Shown one piece after another: positions 1 through 8,109 of a DNA stretch of 64,000 nucleotides (positions within the stretch are counted from its first letter, which is position 1; each line of letters opens with the position of its first letter). Both the position numbers and the translations under genes were made by a program. The DNA lies in NCBI GenBank assembly GCA_963816725.1, contig CAWFMC010000020.1, positions 17,483 through 81,482 of the forward strand. Direction: 5' to 3'. The notes beneath the pieces were generated by a model. The model was given only the letters and a program-made list of their open reading frames with translations. It had not been told where the DNA came from and ran no database searches. The stretch comes from CAVSUB01 sp963816725. Lineage in GTDB: Bacteria > Acidobacteriota > Vicinamibacteria > Vicinamibacterales > 2-12-FULL-66-21.

Positions 1-2
1 TC

Positions 3-380
3 GCCCTGCTCCGTCTCGTCATCGTGACGACGCTGGGGTATCTGTGCGCGATCGTGCTGCCGCCGGCGCTGCGGATTGCGCCTCACTGGGGCGCCGCCGG
101 CTTGACGTCGTCGGCCGGCCTGGCCGGATGGATTGAGTTCGTCCTTTTGCGCGCCAGTCTGAACCGGCGGATCGGCGAGACCGGGCTGCCGCGGGCGCAC
201 GCGGCGCGGTTGTGGCTGTCTGCCGCGGGAGCCGGGCTGGCGGCGTTTCTCGTCCGCCGGCTGCTGCCGCCGATTGGGCCCCTCTTTACCGGCGCGATCG
301 TGCTCCCACTCTATGGCGTGTTGTATCTCGGGCTGGCCGCGGTCAGTGGCGTGCCGATGCCCGGGTTCCGCCGGCGTTGA
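3..380 (+). CDS. murJ: Lipid II flippase MurJ, C-terminal fragment (gene enters from the left edge)
   Basis: The frame is already open at base 3 and ends at TGA 378-380, so only the last ~125 residues are present. They contain two to three hydrophobic helices separated by a basic loop (LNRRIGETGLPR) and match the end of MviN/MurJ, the inner-membrane flippase that moves lipid II outward for peptidoglycan synthesis. A GTG at base 24 could be taken as a start, but coding frame continues upstream of it, so I treat the gene as truncated by the window. It ends 141 bp before the converging dehydrogenase gene. The identification rests on the C-terminus alone; another MATE-fold exporter is possible. 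Confidence 0.65.
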   Translation, partial: ALLRLVIVTTLGYLCAIVLPPALRIAPHWGAAGLTSSAGLAGWIEFVLLRASLNRRIGETGLPRAHAARLWLSAAGAGLAAFLVRRLLPPIGPLFTGAIVLPLYGVLYLGLAAVSGVPMPGFRRR

Positions 381-521
381 CGATGTGATCCCCGCGCGCC
401 AGCGGTGCCCGCATCGGACGGGCTCCCTCGCCGGGTTGTTTCCGGGAGCTGTGCCGGGCGGACGTCTGGGTTCGTGCGTGGCGCCCAGGCCCGCGGCTCC
501 TGCCTCAGTGGCCGGGCGCGG

Positions 522-1253
522 CTATGCGGTCCAGCCGCCGTCGATGATGTGGATGTGTCCGGTGGTGTAGGTCGCGGTCGCGAGATACACGACGAGATCG
601 GCGATCTCGTTCGGGCTGCCGATGCGGCCAATCGGCTGGCGCGCAACGAACGCGGCGCGGGCCGCCTCGTAATCCCCCTGCGCGCGCAGGCGGTCCTGCA
701 GTGACGGGGAATCCACCGTCCCCGGGCAGATCGCGTTGCAGCGAATGCCTTTCGCCACGAAGTCCGCGGCGATCGCCTTGGTCAGGCCGATCACGGCGGC
801 CTTGGTGGTCGAATACGCGAAGCGGTTCGGCACCCCTTTGACGCTGCTGGCGACGGACGACATGTTGATGATCGCCCCGTCGCCGCGCGCCAGCATCCCG
901 GGGAGCACCGCCTTGATCGTCCGTACCATCGACTTCACGTTGAGGTCGATGGCCATGTCGAAATCGTCGAAGGTCGCCTCCAGCACCGTCCCGCTATGGA
1001 CGATACCGGCGCAGTTCACCAGGATGTCGATCGGGCCGGCCTGGTCGGCGAGCCGGGTCACGGCGCTCGCATCGAGCACGTCGAGCACCTGCGCCTCCAG
1101 GCTCGAGATGCCGCGCAGCTCCGCCAGCTTCGCCTCGTTGATGTCGGTGGCGATGACCCGGGCGCCAGCCGCCGCCAGCCGCTCGGCGGACGCCCGCCCG
1201 ATGCCCTGTGCCGCCGCCGTGACCAGCGCCGTTTTGCCTGACAGATCGCGCAC
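522..1253 (-). CDS. SDR-family dehydrogenase, BDH2/DHRS6-like (3-hydroxybutyrate or 2-keto-3-deoxy-fuconate dehydrogenase type)
   Basis: A 243-residue classical short-chain dehydrogenase. It has the cofactor-binding TAAAQGIG (residues 12-19), NCAG (80-83), the catalytic serine in NMSSVASS and the YSTTK pair (Tyr147, Lys151). The TAAAQGIG variant, ATDIN, NMSSVASSVKGV and CPGTVDSPSLQ closely resemble the BDH2/DHRS6 branch, which oxidises 3-hydroxybutyrate or, in bacteria, 2-keto-3-deoxy-L-fuconate with NAD. The substrate cannot be decided here because no fucose-pathway genes are adjacent. The start is GTG at 1253, giving the usual family N-terminus; the same frame continues upstream as antisense of the kinase gene and is not believed. 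A perfect palindrome lies 7 bp upstream. Confidence 0.85.
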   Translation of the reverse strand: MRDLSGKTALVTAAAQGIGRASAERLAAAGARVIATDINEAKLAELRGISSLEAQVLDVLDASAVTRLADQAGPIDILVNCAGIVHSGTVLEATFDDFDMAIDLNVKSMVRTIKAVLPGMLARGDGAIINMSSVASSVKGVPNRFAYSTTKAAVIGLTKAIAADFVAKGIRCNAICPGTVDSPSLQDRLRAQGDYEAARAAFVARQPIGRIGSPNEIADLVVYLATATYTTGHIHIIDGGWTA

Positions 1254-1260
1254 GGCGGAA

Positions 1261-1291
1261 CTATATCGCGGTGCCCGGCGTCGCGATATAG
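1261..1291. promoter_or_regulatory. Perfect 10-bp inverted repeat between divergent genes
   Basis: CTATATCGCG at 1261-1270 is repeated as its exact reverse complement at 1282-1291, with an 11-base GC-rich spacer. It sits just upstream of the GTG start of the dehydrogenase and 110 bp before the histidine kinase. In the dehydrogenase transcript it would form a stable 5' hairpin; as DNA it could be an operator. Function is inferred only from position and symmetry. Confidence 0.4.
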
Positions 1292-1322
1292 CCGCAGGGC
1301 CGTGGGTTTCAGCTTGCAATCC

Positions 1323-1350
1323 TTGAACCCTGGACGCTGAACCCTTGAAT
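1323..1350. repeat. Degenerate 7-bp tandem tract (TTGAACC-like units)
   Basis: Four consecutive 7-mers (TTGAACC, CTGGACG, CTGAACC, CTTGAAT) lie in the divergent spacer. This is the smallest of several intergenic tracts in the window with a period of 7. Confidence 0.45.
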
Positions 1351-1400
1351 GCCCCCGAGCTGCCGTGTAGGATCGTCGGCGGGATTTCTCCCTTCTCAAC

Positions 1401-2606
1401 ATGCCTGTTACTACGGTCGGCGACTTCGGGCGCTTGATTGGCGCCCGCATGCGGGCGGATCACGAGTCGCTGGCACGCCGGTGGCTCGTGCGGCTGAACG
1501 AGCTGTTGCCGGTCGCCGCCAACGAAGTGTTCCCATCGCAGGCGTTGCTGGATCACATTCCGTCGCTGATCCAGGAGATTGCCGACTACCTGGAGGACAC
1601 GGACGCCGACGAGTTCGCCGCCAACACGTTCGTGGTGGACAAGGCGCGCGAACTGGGCGAGCTGCGCTACGAGCAGCGGGCGTCGGTCCACCAGCTGCTG
1701 CGTGAATACCGGGTGCTCGGATCGATCCTGGTGACGTTTGTCGAGCAGGAGACGCGGCCGCTGGTCAGCGTCGCGCCGATCGAGGTGATTGCGGTGCTGG
1801 GGCGGGTGGCGCAGGCGGTTGGCGTGCTGCAGCAGACCACCATCGAGACCTTCATCGCCAAGTACACCGCGCGCATCGACGATCAGACGCGGCGGCTCGA
1901 GAACTTCAACCGGATGGTCAGCCACGAGCTGCGGCAGCCGATCGGCGCGCTGCAGTTTGCGCTCAAGCTGTCGGACGACTGCGAGGACCATGAGGCGCGG
2001 GCCGGGTATCGGGAGGTCATCGAGCGCAATCTCACACGGCTGGTGCGGCTGACCGACCAGCTCGCGATGATGTCGCGGCTGAAGGCGTCCGCCGACAACA
2101 CGCAGACCCAGCACCTGCCGCTCGAGCTCGTCGCCCGCGAGGTGGCGCGGCAGTTGAGCGACATGGCGGAACGACGGGGCGTGGAGATCGTGATCGACAG
2201 CGACCTGCCGGTCCTCCAGGTCGACGTCGCGGCGGTGGAGCTGATTCTCGTCAACCTGGTCTCGAACGCGATCAAGTACTCGGATGCAACCAAGCCGCGG
2301 CGCGTCGTGGAGCTGGGTGGCGAGTCGCGGGCCGAGGCCTGCGTCATCCGCGTGCGCGACAACGGGGTCGGGATCGCCCCCGAGCACCTGCCGCGGATCT
2401 TCGAGCGTGCCTACCGCGCCCACGCGGATCGGGACGAGGAGCTTGGCACCGACGGCTTCGGCCTGGGCCTGGCGATCGTGCGTGACTGCGTCGCCGATCA
2501 GGGCGGGCAGGTCACCGTCGACTCGGTCCTGGGCGAGGGGGCGACGTTCACCGTCACGCTCCCGAGCAATCCCGGGCTTGCGCCGGCCTCCGAGCGCCCG
2601 CTATAA
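1401..2606 (+). CDS. Sensor histidine kinase with RsbRD-like N-terminal domain, cytoplasmic
   Basis: 401 residues with no membrane segment. Residues 1-155 are helical and resemble the RsbRD N-terminal sensory domain. The HisKA phosphoacceptor box is FNRMVSHELRQP (His175). The ATPase domain carries the N box NLVSNAIKYS, the G1 box VRDNGVGI and the G2 box GFGLGLAIV. It should autophosphorylate His175 and pass phosphate to a response regulator, but none is adjacent, so it is an orphan kinase. ATG at 1401 has no obvious Shine-Dalgarno in front, so a nearby alternative start is possible. It ends 53 bp before tRNA-Lys. Confidence 0.85.
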   Translation: MPVTTVGDFGRLIGARMRADHESLARRWLVRLNELLPVAANEVFPSQALLDHIPSLIQEIADYLEDTDADEFAANTFVVDKARELGELRYEQRASVHQLLREYRVLGSILVTFVEQETRPLVSVAPIEVIAVLGRVAQAVGVLQQTTIETFIAKYTARIDDQTRRLENFNRMVSHELRQPIGALQFALKLSDDCEDHEARAGYREVIERNLTRLVRLTDQLAMMSRLKASADNTQTQHLPLELVAREVARQLSDMAERRGVEIVIDSDLPVLQVDVAAVELILVNLVSNAIKYSDATKPRRVVELGGESRAEACVIRVRDNGVGIAPEHLPRIFERAYRAHADRDEELGTDGFGLGLAIVRDCVADQGGQVTVDSVLGEGATFTVTLPSNPGLAPASERPL

Positions 2607-2659
2607 TCTGGTGTTCGCCGCGTCGCCGTTCCGGCGGCGGTGCGGTGCATCCCTGGTGT

Positions 2660-2735
2660 GGGCCGCTAGCTCAATTGGCAGAGCAGCAGACTCTTAATCT
2701 GCGGGTTGTAGGTTCGATTCCTACGCGGCTCACCA
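2660..2735 (+). tRNA. tRNA-Lys (anticodon CTT)
   Basis: A complete cloverleaf of 76 nt. The acceptor stem GGGCCGC pairs with GCGGCTC (one G-U), the D arm is GCTC/GAGC, the anticodon stem GCAGA/TCTGC encloses the loop CTCTTAA (anticodon CTT, reading AAG), and the T arm has TTCGATT. CCA is encoded at 2733-2735. A T-rich stretch follows directly. No attachment-site duplication of the tRNA 3' end was seen nearby. Confidence 0.96.
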
Positions 2736-2884
2736 CTTTTCTTAACAAAATCTCACGTTTCGAGCGTGCTCAGGTAAGCTGACACACTGACGGATGGACA
2801 CCTCTGGATTCATTCGGGGCATTCGTGGCTGAAGTATCGATCGCGCCGCGCACGTCATGTGCGGCAGGGTTGAAGGAGCGAACC

Positions 2885-3088
2885 GTGACAGGAACAATTC
2901 GTACGCTGAGAGTGGACAAGGGATTCGGCTTCATCAAGGACGACAAGGGGCAGGAATACTTCTTTCATCAGAGCGCCATCCAGGGGGAAGGGATCGCTGA
3001 TCTGCGAGAGGGCGACAGCGTGGAGTTCGAGGTTGGGGAGGGTCCCAAAGGTCCGCGAGCCGAGAACGTCCGACGCACCTCGACGTAG
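2885..3088 (+). CDS. Cold-shock-domain protein (CspA family)
   Basis: A 67-residue single cold-shock domain that binds single-stranded RNA/DNA as an RNA chaperone. RNP1 is KGFGFI and RNP2 is YFFHQSAI; the C-terminal strand ends in GPRAENVRR, as usual in this family. The start is taken at GTG 2885, which has AAGGAG about 7 bases upstream and gives the normal length. An in-frame GTG at 2825 would add 20 unrelated residues. A small hairpin follows the stop codon. Confidence 0.92.
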   Translation: MTGTIRTLRVDKGFGFIKDDKGQEYFFHQSAIQGEGIADLREGDSVEFEVGEGPKGPRAENVRRTST

Positions 3089-3101
3089 TGCAATCGTGCG
3101 A

Positions 3102-3115
3102 GGACCGAGCGGTCC
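3102..3115 (+). terminator. Candidate short terminator hairpin after the cold-shock gene
   Basis: GGACC/GGTCC stem with a GAGC loop, 13 bases after the stop. There is no T-run behind it, so an intrinsic terminator is only tentative. Confidence 0.3.
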
Positions 3116-3459
3116 CCACTCATCGCGTTGGTCGCCGACGGCACGACCGACCCGGCGCGACAAGGCGTGGGGACTGCTCGGCGCACCATCGGCGCCGGAT
3201 GAATCGGACATATCGAGACGGCCGTCCTCGAACTTCGTCATGGTCAGGCGGCCTTGCAGGTCCGTAACGAACTGCCGCTTCTGCAGCAGCTCGCCCGCCG
3301 CAGCCCATTAACCGCGAATCCGGTTTCGGAAAAAGAGTCGTTGGCCAACTCCAACACGACCGCTAGACCTGCTCCCCCGTGAAGTGCCGGCAGAATCACG
3401 CCAAGCAGCGCATCAACATCATCGACAGGACGAGTTCCTCGCCAGTCGTCCGTCCTGCT
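3116..3459. other. Non-coding stretch
   Basis: No convincing gene on either strand. Short open frames here lack start signals and family similarity. It lies between the cold-shock gene and the decayed toxin-antitoxin locus and may be debris from the same decay. Confidence 0.5.
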
Positions 3460-3650
3460 TCAGCGAGCGGCCTCAGGTTCAAAGATGATCCGAAGTCGCG
3501 TGCGGGTCGCTTGAGCGAAGCGCTCTAACGCATCCGTCGAGGGTCGGACTTTGCCACCTTCGATACGCGCGATGTAGGACTGTGAGGTCTTCATTCGAAC
3601 TCCTCATCTAGCGCGTCGTACGCTGCCTTGTAATCGGCGTCCTTCCTCCA
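3460..3650 (-). pseudogene. Decayed HigA-type (XRE) antitoxin
   Basis: Two pieces of one antitoxin are recognisable in different frames. The upstream piece (about 3591-3650) reads DADYKAAYDALDEEFE and then stops. The downstream piece (3460-3594) reads MKTSQSYIARIEGGKVRPST and continues to FEPEAAR, the second half of an XRE helix-turn-helix of the HigA type. The middle portion (linker plus first helix, roughly 20-25 residues in relatives) is missing and the frame is shifted, consistent with an internal deletion. Without the full helix-turn-helix it should not bind its operator, and toxin neutralisation is doubtful. Confidence 0.7.
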
Positions 3651-3894
3651 ACGACGCTGCTGGCGGGGTCTTCTCGGTGTTCTTCATGAAGGCTCTGAGG
3701 ATCACGACGCGCTGCTCTCTCGCTGTGACGTACAGCGCACGTGCGATGCCGGCTTTCCCCTTGAGCCGAATCTCCCAGAGTTGGCCGCGGATGTGGCGGA
3801 CGTGCGGTTCTTTCGCGTTGAGCACGCCTACGGATTCGATCAACTCCGAGATTCGAACCAGCCGCGCCCGCATGTCCGCCGGCAATGCCTCCAT
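3604..3894 (-). CDS. HigB/Gp49-like toxin remnant (RelE superfamily, N-terminally short)
   Basis: 96 residues. MEALPADMRARL, LWEIRLKGKAGIARALYV and VVILRAFMKNTEKTPP are typical of the phage Gp49-like/HigB toxins, which cut mRNA at the ribosome. Relatives have an extra first strand of about 15-20 residues; here a TGA lies four codons before the ATG, so the gene has probably lost its 5' end. The C-terminal 15 residues also run into the damaged antitoxin region. Together with the broken antitoxin this looks like a dead TA module, although toxicity of the remaining core cannot be excluded. Confidence 0.7.
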   Translation of the reverse strand: MEALPADMRARLVRISELIESVGVLNAKEPHVRHIRGQLWEIRLKGKAGIARALYVTAREQRVVILRAFMKNTEKTPPAASLEEGRRLQGSVRRAR

Positions 3895-3951
3895 CGCACT
3901 CGCTCACGCCTTGCGCGGCTGCATCCCACGAATTGGCGCGACGTGCAGTGG

Positions 3952-5085
3952 CTATTTGGTGTCGAGATGCTGCAGCCGCGACAGATCCGGCAGGCTCTGG
4001 CTCAGCAAGATCAGCTCGTCGCCCTCCCGCAACGGTCCGGCCTCGCCGCCAACCGGGTTGAGCATCATGGCGTCGCCACGATACACCCCGATGAGCAGGC
4101 ATGCCTTCATGGCCGTGCGATCCGGCAGGAACACGTTGGCGGCGGCAATGAAATCCATCCCGACCAACGGGGCAGGCACCGGCACCAGATACATCTCGTT
4201 GGCATCGCGGCGCACCGACAGCAGTTCCTGATACACCCTGGTCATGCCATGAAAGAGGGAGGCACGTGCCATCAGCCGCAATCCGAAGTCGGCGGCCGAG
4301 ATCACCTCGTCGGCACCCGCCTTGCGCATGTGCGGCCGGTACTTCGGATCCTGGCACTCGGCCACGATGTTCGGCTGGCGTTCCTGATCGCAGACGTTCT
4401 TGACGGCAATGCAGCACACGATGGTCTTGCCGTCGGCGTGCTGCGCCTGGCGCTCATCCGACAAAATGACGACCGAATGCGCTTGCGCAGCCTTGGCGCG
4501 GCGCAGGATGACATCGCTGGCCGGGTCACCTTTGACGATATAGACGTCACTGAAGGCGCCTTCATCCTGTTTGTCAGGCAGCACGACGTCGTCGGGCGTG
4601 TCGTGAACGATGACGACCGGCCGTTTGTCGATGACGATATCGCTGTGCACTTCGCGTATCCAGTCCGGTGCTCGCGGCGACCAGTTGCACAGCACCAGAT
4701 GGCCAGACATTTCGACCTTTGTCAACTCACGACTCCTTAGTGAACGTTCGATCAGAATCGACGCCACGCTGGCCGTGAACAAGCCGGCCAGGGCCACGCC
4801 AACGACAAGCACGACGGACACGACCAGCCGGCCGATCGGAGAGTTGGGCGCCGTGTTGAGTCCGCTGAACAGCGTGACCCAGACGTTCCACAGAGACTCG
4901 CGCCAGGTCGCGAACGCGGCATTCGTGCCACGCTCCGCGTAGTAGAGCCCTGTCCCGCTGACGAACCAGATCACCACGATGGCGGTCAGAACCTTCCAGA
5001 CCTGGTGACGGTTCCACGCCCTCAGCATGCGCAGCACGCTGGCGCGCCACGACAGCTTGTCGCGACCTCCCGCGCGTTCAGTCAC
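3952..5085 (-). CDS. Two-TM ion channel with RCK/TrkA-like domains and an atypical pore
   Basis: 377 residues. TM1 (about 29-50) is followed by a pore helix and LFSGLNTAPNSP, then TM2 (RLVVSVVLVVGVALAGLFTA), then a regulatory region of TrkA-N/TrkA-C type. The last part (LVPVPAPLVGM and GPLREGDELILL) matches an RCK C-lobe. The canonical potassium filter TVGYGD is absent. The RCK N-lobe starts GHLVLCNWSPRAPDWI, as in CASTOR/POLLUX-like channels, rather than GxGxxG. It is probably a ligand-gated cation channel whose ion selectivity I cannot state. It is transcribed alone, away from the 375-bp spacer upstream. Confidence 0.75.
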   Translation of the reverse strand: MTERAGGRDKLSWRASVLRMLRAWNRHQVWKVLTAIVVIWFVSGTGLYYAERGTNAAFATWRESLWNVWVTLFSGLNTAPNSPIGRLVVSVVLVVGVALAGLFTASVASILIERSLRSRELTKVEMSGHLVLCNWSPRAPDWIREVHSDIVIDKRPVVIVHDTPDDVVLPDKQDEGAFSDVYIVKGDPASDVILRRAKAAQAHSVVILSDERQAQHADGKTIVCCIAVKNVCDQERQPNIVAECQDPKYRPHMRKAGADEVISAADFGLRLMARASLFHGMTRVYQELLSVRRDANEMYLVPVPAPLVGMDFIAAANVFLPDRTAMKACLLIGVYRGDAMMLNPVGGEAGPLREGDELILLSQSLPDLSRLQHLDTK

Positions 5086-5459
5086 GGCCGAGCCTCGGCG
5101 CCGCAGCGATAACTCGTGTCATTCCGTGTGTACAAGGCTGTCACGCGAGCAGCAGATCCTTTCGAGGTGGTCGTCCGATTGCAACCGCGCGCGGTGGCCA
5201 CGCTCGCCTCCATCCGATGCGGCGTGGAACTTCCCGATGCTGAGGTCGGCGCGGTTGCTGACCGCTCGACCCAGCTTATGGCAGATCTCCCGGCCGATCA
5301 CGTTGGGGTGTTGGTCACTAGCCTCAACCGCTCGACCTGCGCAGCCACACAATCGGTTGCTCCTGCGCGGCAGGTCGTGCACGCGGCGACCGGCGTTCTG
5401 TGCAACGCTCGAACCGCCGCAGGTGCTCTCAGCCGTCTACCCTCGCGGGCGTGAGTCAC
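5086..5459. other. Intergenic region without a supported gene
   Basis: Open frames on both strands are compositionally unremarkable and lack recognisable domains or ribosome sites. The promoter of the channel gene must lie in its left part. Confidence 0.4.
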
Positions 5460-6449
5460 TCACTGCATGTACGGCGGCGTGTTGTTGGCAATGCGCTCGA
5501 ACTCGTCCTCGGTCAGCGGCAACAGCTTGTGCATCGCCGTCCACGCGCCGCCTGGCGTGGCAGCAGGCGTCGCGGCATCGGAGCCGAACAGAACCCGGCC
5601 TGGCACTCGCCTGATCGCCATGGCCCAACGCTGCGCATTGTCGGCAGTCGGAGGCTCGGCCACAGTCGCATCCAAATACAAATGGCGTGTTCGCGGGTCG
5701 TTCTTCGCCATCGCGTCGACGAACACTTCGAGGGCCTGCTGAGCGCCTTCGTCCTGCGGCGATCCGGCGCCCGCCAGGTGCGCGACTTGCACGACAACGT
5801 CCGGCGCCGCCGGCAGGAGCTCGTTAAGGAAAATCAACGCCTCCTCGCGCCCCCACGGCAAGTTCACTGTGACCGACGCGCGCACGTGTGCCACGATTGC
5901 CATCCCGCGGTCGTTCGCTGCCCGAAAGACCCCTCGCACGCGGGCGATGTGTTCGGGATTGTGGTAGTCGACGACGGAGTTGCCGAAGTGCAGTTTGAGG
6001 CCGCGGCGAAGGTTCGGATCGGCGGCACAGCGGGCCAGCTCCTGGAGCGCGTAGTCCTTCAACGGGTTCAGCCCGCAGAATCCGACCAGACGGTCCGGGA
6101 ACTGAGCGACCTGTTTGCTGGTCCAGTCATTGTCGCGTTTGAGCTTCTCTGCGGCGTGGTCGGCCTTTCGAGAAGGCTGCTCGAAGATGTAGGCCGTCGA
6201 CAGGACGACGGCTCGCTTGATGCCTGCCGCGTCGAGCTGCTCGATCAGGTCGCCGGCTGTTCGCGCCTTCACCGCGGCCACCGGCGGCGTCGTCGTCATC
6301 AGTGCGGCGAGCTCGGGGCTGAACAGGTGCTGATGGTGGTCGGCGATGGGGACCGTCGGCTTCTTGTGAGGACGTTCTTGCGCCGGCGGTTGGGCGAATG
6401 CGAGCCAGCCCAAAGTGAAGACCATTGCGCTTGCCAGTCGAGTCTGCAT
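5460..6449 (-). CDS. Exported amidohydrolase (amidohydrolase_2 family)
   Basis: 329 residues with an N-terminal signal peptide (MQTRLASAMVFTLGWLAFAQ). The TIM-barrel metallohydrolase signatures of the ACMSD/amidohydrolase_2 group are present: metal ligands in ADHHQHLF, then GLKLHFG, IVAHVRA, VQVAHLAG and the late aspartate in LFGSDAA. Members hydrolyse or decarboxylate small cyclic or aromatic acids; the substrate is not predictable here. The next gene on the same strand ends 16 bp upstream of its start, so the two are probably co-transcribed. Confidence 0.85.
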   Translation of the reverse strand: MQTRLASAMVFTLGWLAFAQPPAQERPHKKPTVPIADHHQHLFSPELAALMTTTPPVAAVKARTAGDLIEQLDAAGIKRAVVLSTAYIFEQPSRKADHAAEKLKRDNDWTSKQVAQFPDRLVGFCGLNPLKDYALQELARCAADPNLRRGLKLHFGNSVVDYHNPEHIARVRGVFRAANDRGMAIVAHVRASVTVNLPWGREEALIFLNELLPAAPDVVVQVAHLAGAGSPQDEGAQQALEVFVDAMAKNDPRTRHLYLDATVAEPPTADNAQRWAMAIRRVPGRVLFGSDAATPAATPGGAWTAMHKLLPLTEDEFERIANNTPPYMQ

Positions 6450-6465
6450 GGTCGGCAGCCCGTGC

Positions 6466-6966
6466 TTACCGGAAGGCCAGGCTCTGGAGGAACTGGTCGA
6501 ATGCAGCGCCGGCTTTGTCGATGGTTGCCGCCGGGCCGGTCAGCTTGATGAAGTAGGGCCCCTTCCCTGTCTCCACGACGGTCGCGCGCATTCGAAACGC
6601 AGGCTTGTTGTGGCGTTCCGTCGAACCCGGAGTCACCTCGGCGACGTAGGTGCCGCTGACATCGAGGCTGGTGAGCGTCAGACCATTGACGACGGAGGAT
6701 GTGCGGATCGGAGCCTTCGCGGATTCGAACTGCGATGTCCAGCGTTGAAGGTTCGCTTCGACGCTCCCCCCGCCGCCGCCGAAGTAGTAGACGATCAACT
6801 CGCCATCTTCGGGGTCGCCCGGTGCCCTCGGCACGACGAACTCGGCCACCCGCATCGAGCTGGCCGGCGCGCGCCCGGTCCATGCGGCCGGCGTGGTGAA
6901 GGTCAATGTGCCCGCTTGGCCGGTATGCGTCGCGAGCACCACGCTGATAAGCAGGACGGGAAGCAT
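6466..6966 (-). CDS. Conserved exported protein of unknown function
   Basis: 166 residues from ATG 6966. A signal peptide (MLPVLLISVVLATHTGQAGT) is followed by a compact beta-rich domain with TPAAWTGRAPASSMRVAEF, ELIVYYFGGGGGSVEANLQRW and a C-terminal helix AAFDQFLQSLAF. I recognise it as a widespread hypothetical family of exported proteins in soil bacteria, without known function. The same frame is open upstream to 7257, but that part overlaps the start of the divergent stress gene and lacks a signal peptide. It is followed 16 bp later by the amidohydrolase and is probably exported with it. Confidence 0.7.
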   Translation of the reverse strand: MLPVLLISVVLATHTGQAGTLTFTTPAAWTGRAPASSMRVAEFVVPRAPGDPEDGELIVYYFGGGGGSVEANLQRWTSQFESAKAPIRTSSVVNGLTLTSLDVSGTYVAEVTPGSTERHNKPAFRMRATVVETGKGPYFIKLTGPAATIDKAGAAFDQFLQSLAFR

Positions 6967-7116
6967 CCCGCCAATCTTAGCCGCTTCAGCCCACCGCGTG
7001 CTCGCGATCGAACCGCCTCCCCGTCCGCGGCCAGACGGCCTGCGCGGGCAGTTGCGACATAGCGCCGCTCCCCGCGGTTCTGAGCGACAATCGCAGCAAC
7101 CAGAAGGAGACTCACC

Positions 7117-7980
7117 GTGTCGATGGCCGCAGAGACCGCACCACCATTCGTCGAGGACGTCGTTCATCCAACGGACCTGTCGCCTGCCAGCGAGCGGGCC
7201 TTCGCGCATGCCCTCGCCATTGCCCTGGTGCGCCGCGCGCGGCTCGTCATCCTGCACGTCACCGCCGACGATCGGCCTGATTGGGGCGAGTTTCCGGCGG
7301 TGCGCAGAACCCTCGAACGCTGGGGTCTGCTCGAGCCGGGCAGCTCGCGCGGGGCGCTCTTCGAACGACTGGGCGTCAAGATTACCAAGCGCACGATCTC
7401 AGGCCACTCTCCCGCGCGGGCGGTCGTCGATTACCTCGACGAGGCTCCGGCCGATCTGCTGGTCGTGGCGACGGAGGGCCGCGACGGCGCCGCGCGATGG
7501 TTGCACGGTTCGACAGCCGAGGCGATGGCCAGGCGTTCGAAAACCATGACCCTGTTCGTACCCGCGGACGCCGAGAGAAGCTTCGTCTCGCTGAAGGACG
7601 GGACGCTGACGCTCAACAACGTGCTGATCCCGGTGGATCACGCGCCGGACGCGAGCGCGGCCGCCGAGTTCGCCAGACGCATGGCCGACATCGGCGGCGA
7701 CGGCCAGGCGACGATCTCGCTGCTTCACGTGGGGCGCGAGAGCGACATGCCGCGCGTGCGAGCCGAGGACGGGCCGCGGTGGACGTTCGCCCGGATACAC
7801 CGCGAGGGTGAACCGGTCGCCGAGATCCTTGCCGCTGCGGAACTGGTGGGGGCCGATCTCATCGTGATGCCGACCGCCGGCCGGGCGGTGTTCGAGGTGT
7901 TACGCGGCAGCACGACCGAGCGGGTGTTGCGTCAGGCTCGCTGCCCGTTGCTCGCCGTGCCGGCTTCGAGCGGGACGTGA
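7117..7980 (+). CDS. Universal stress protein with two UspA domains
   Basis: 287 residues in two UspA repeats. The first spans about 12-150 (VVHPTDLSPASERAFAHAL, LLVVATEGRDG, then STAEAMARRSKTMTLFVP). The second spans about 165-283 (NNVLIPVDHAPDASAAAEF, LIVMPTAGRA, then GSTTERVLRQARCPLLAVP). Both repeats keep the nucleotide-loop pattern G-x9-G-S/T in modified form, so ATP binding is possible. Tandem Usp proteins are cytoplasmic stress effectors. GTG 7117 is chosen because AAGGAG precedes it by about 8 bases. It is transcribed alone. Confidence 0.9.
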   Translation: MSMAAETAPPFVEDVVHPTDLSPASERAFAHALAIALVRRARLVILHVTADDRPDWGEFPAVRRTLERWGLLEPGSSRGALFERLGVKITKRTISGHSPARAVVDYLDEAPADLLVVATEGRDGAARWLHGSTAEAMARRSKTMTLFVPADAERSFVSLKDGTLTLNNVLIPVDHAPDASAAAEFARRMADIGGDGQATISLLHVGRESDMPRVRAEDGPRWTFARIHREGEPVAEILAAAELVGADLIVMPTAGRAVFEVLRGSTTERVLRQARCPLLAVPASSGT

Positions 7981-8109
7981 GTCTCGCGCGAGCCCATCCG
8001 CTATCCTGTGCATTTTTACGAACCAACCTGACTGTCGGCAGGGTCGCGATGGCAGTTCTGGCGTGCGCGGCAACCAGCCGCACGCGCCGGTGTACGGCGT
8101 CACGCCAGG

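Noticed and set aside
1254..2423. Extension of the dehydrogenase frame by about 390 codons upstream
   Set aside because: It is antisense to the histidine kinase, has no family similarity and reflects the scarcity of stops in GC-rich DNA. The GTG at 1253 gives the normal protein.
2660..3950. Integrative element behind tRNA-Lys
   Set aside because: A decayed TA locus lies near the tRNA, but no integrase and no second copy of the tRNA 3' end were seen.
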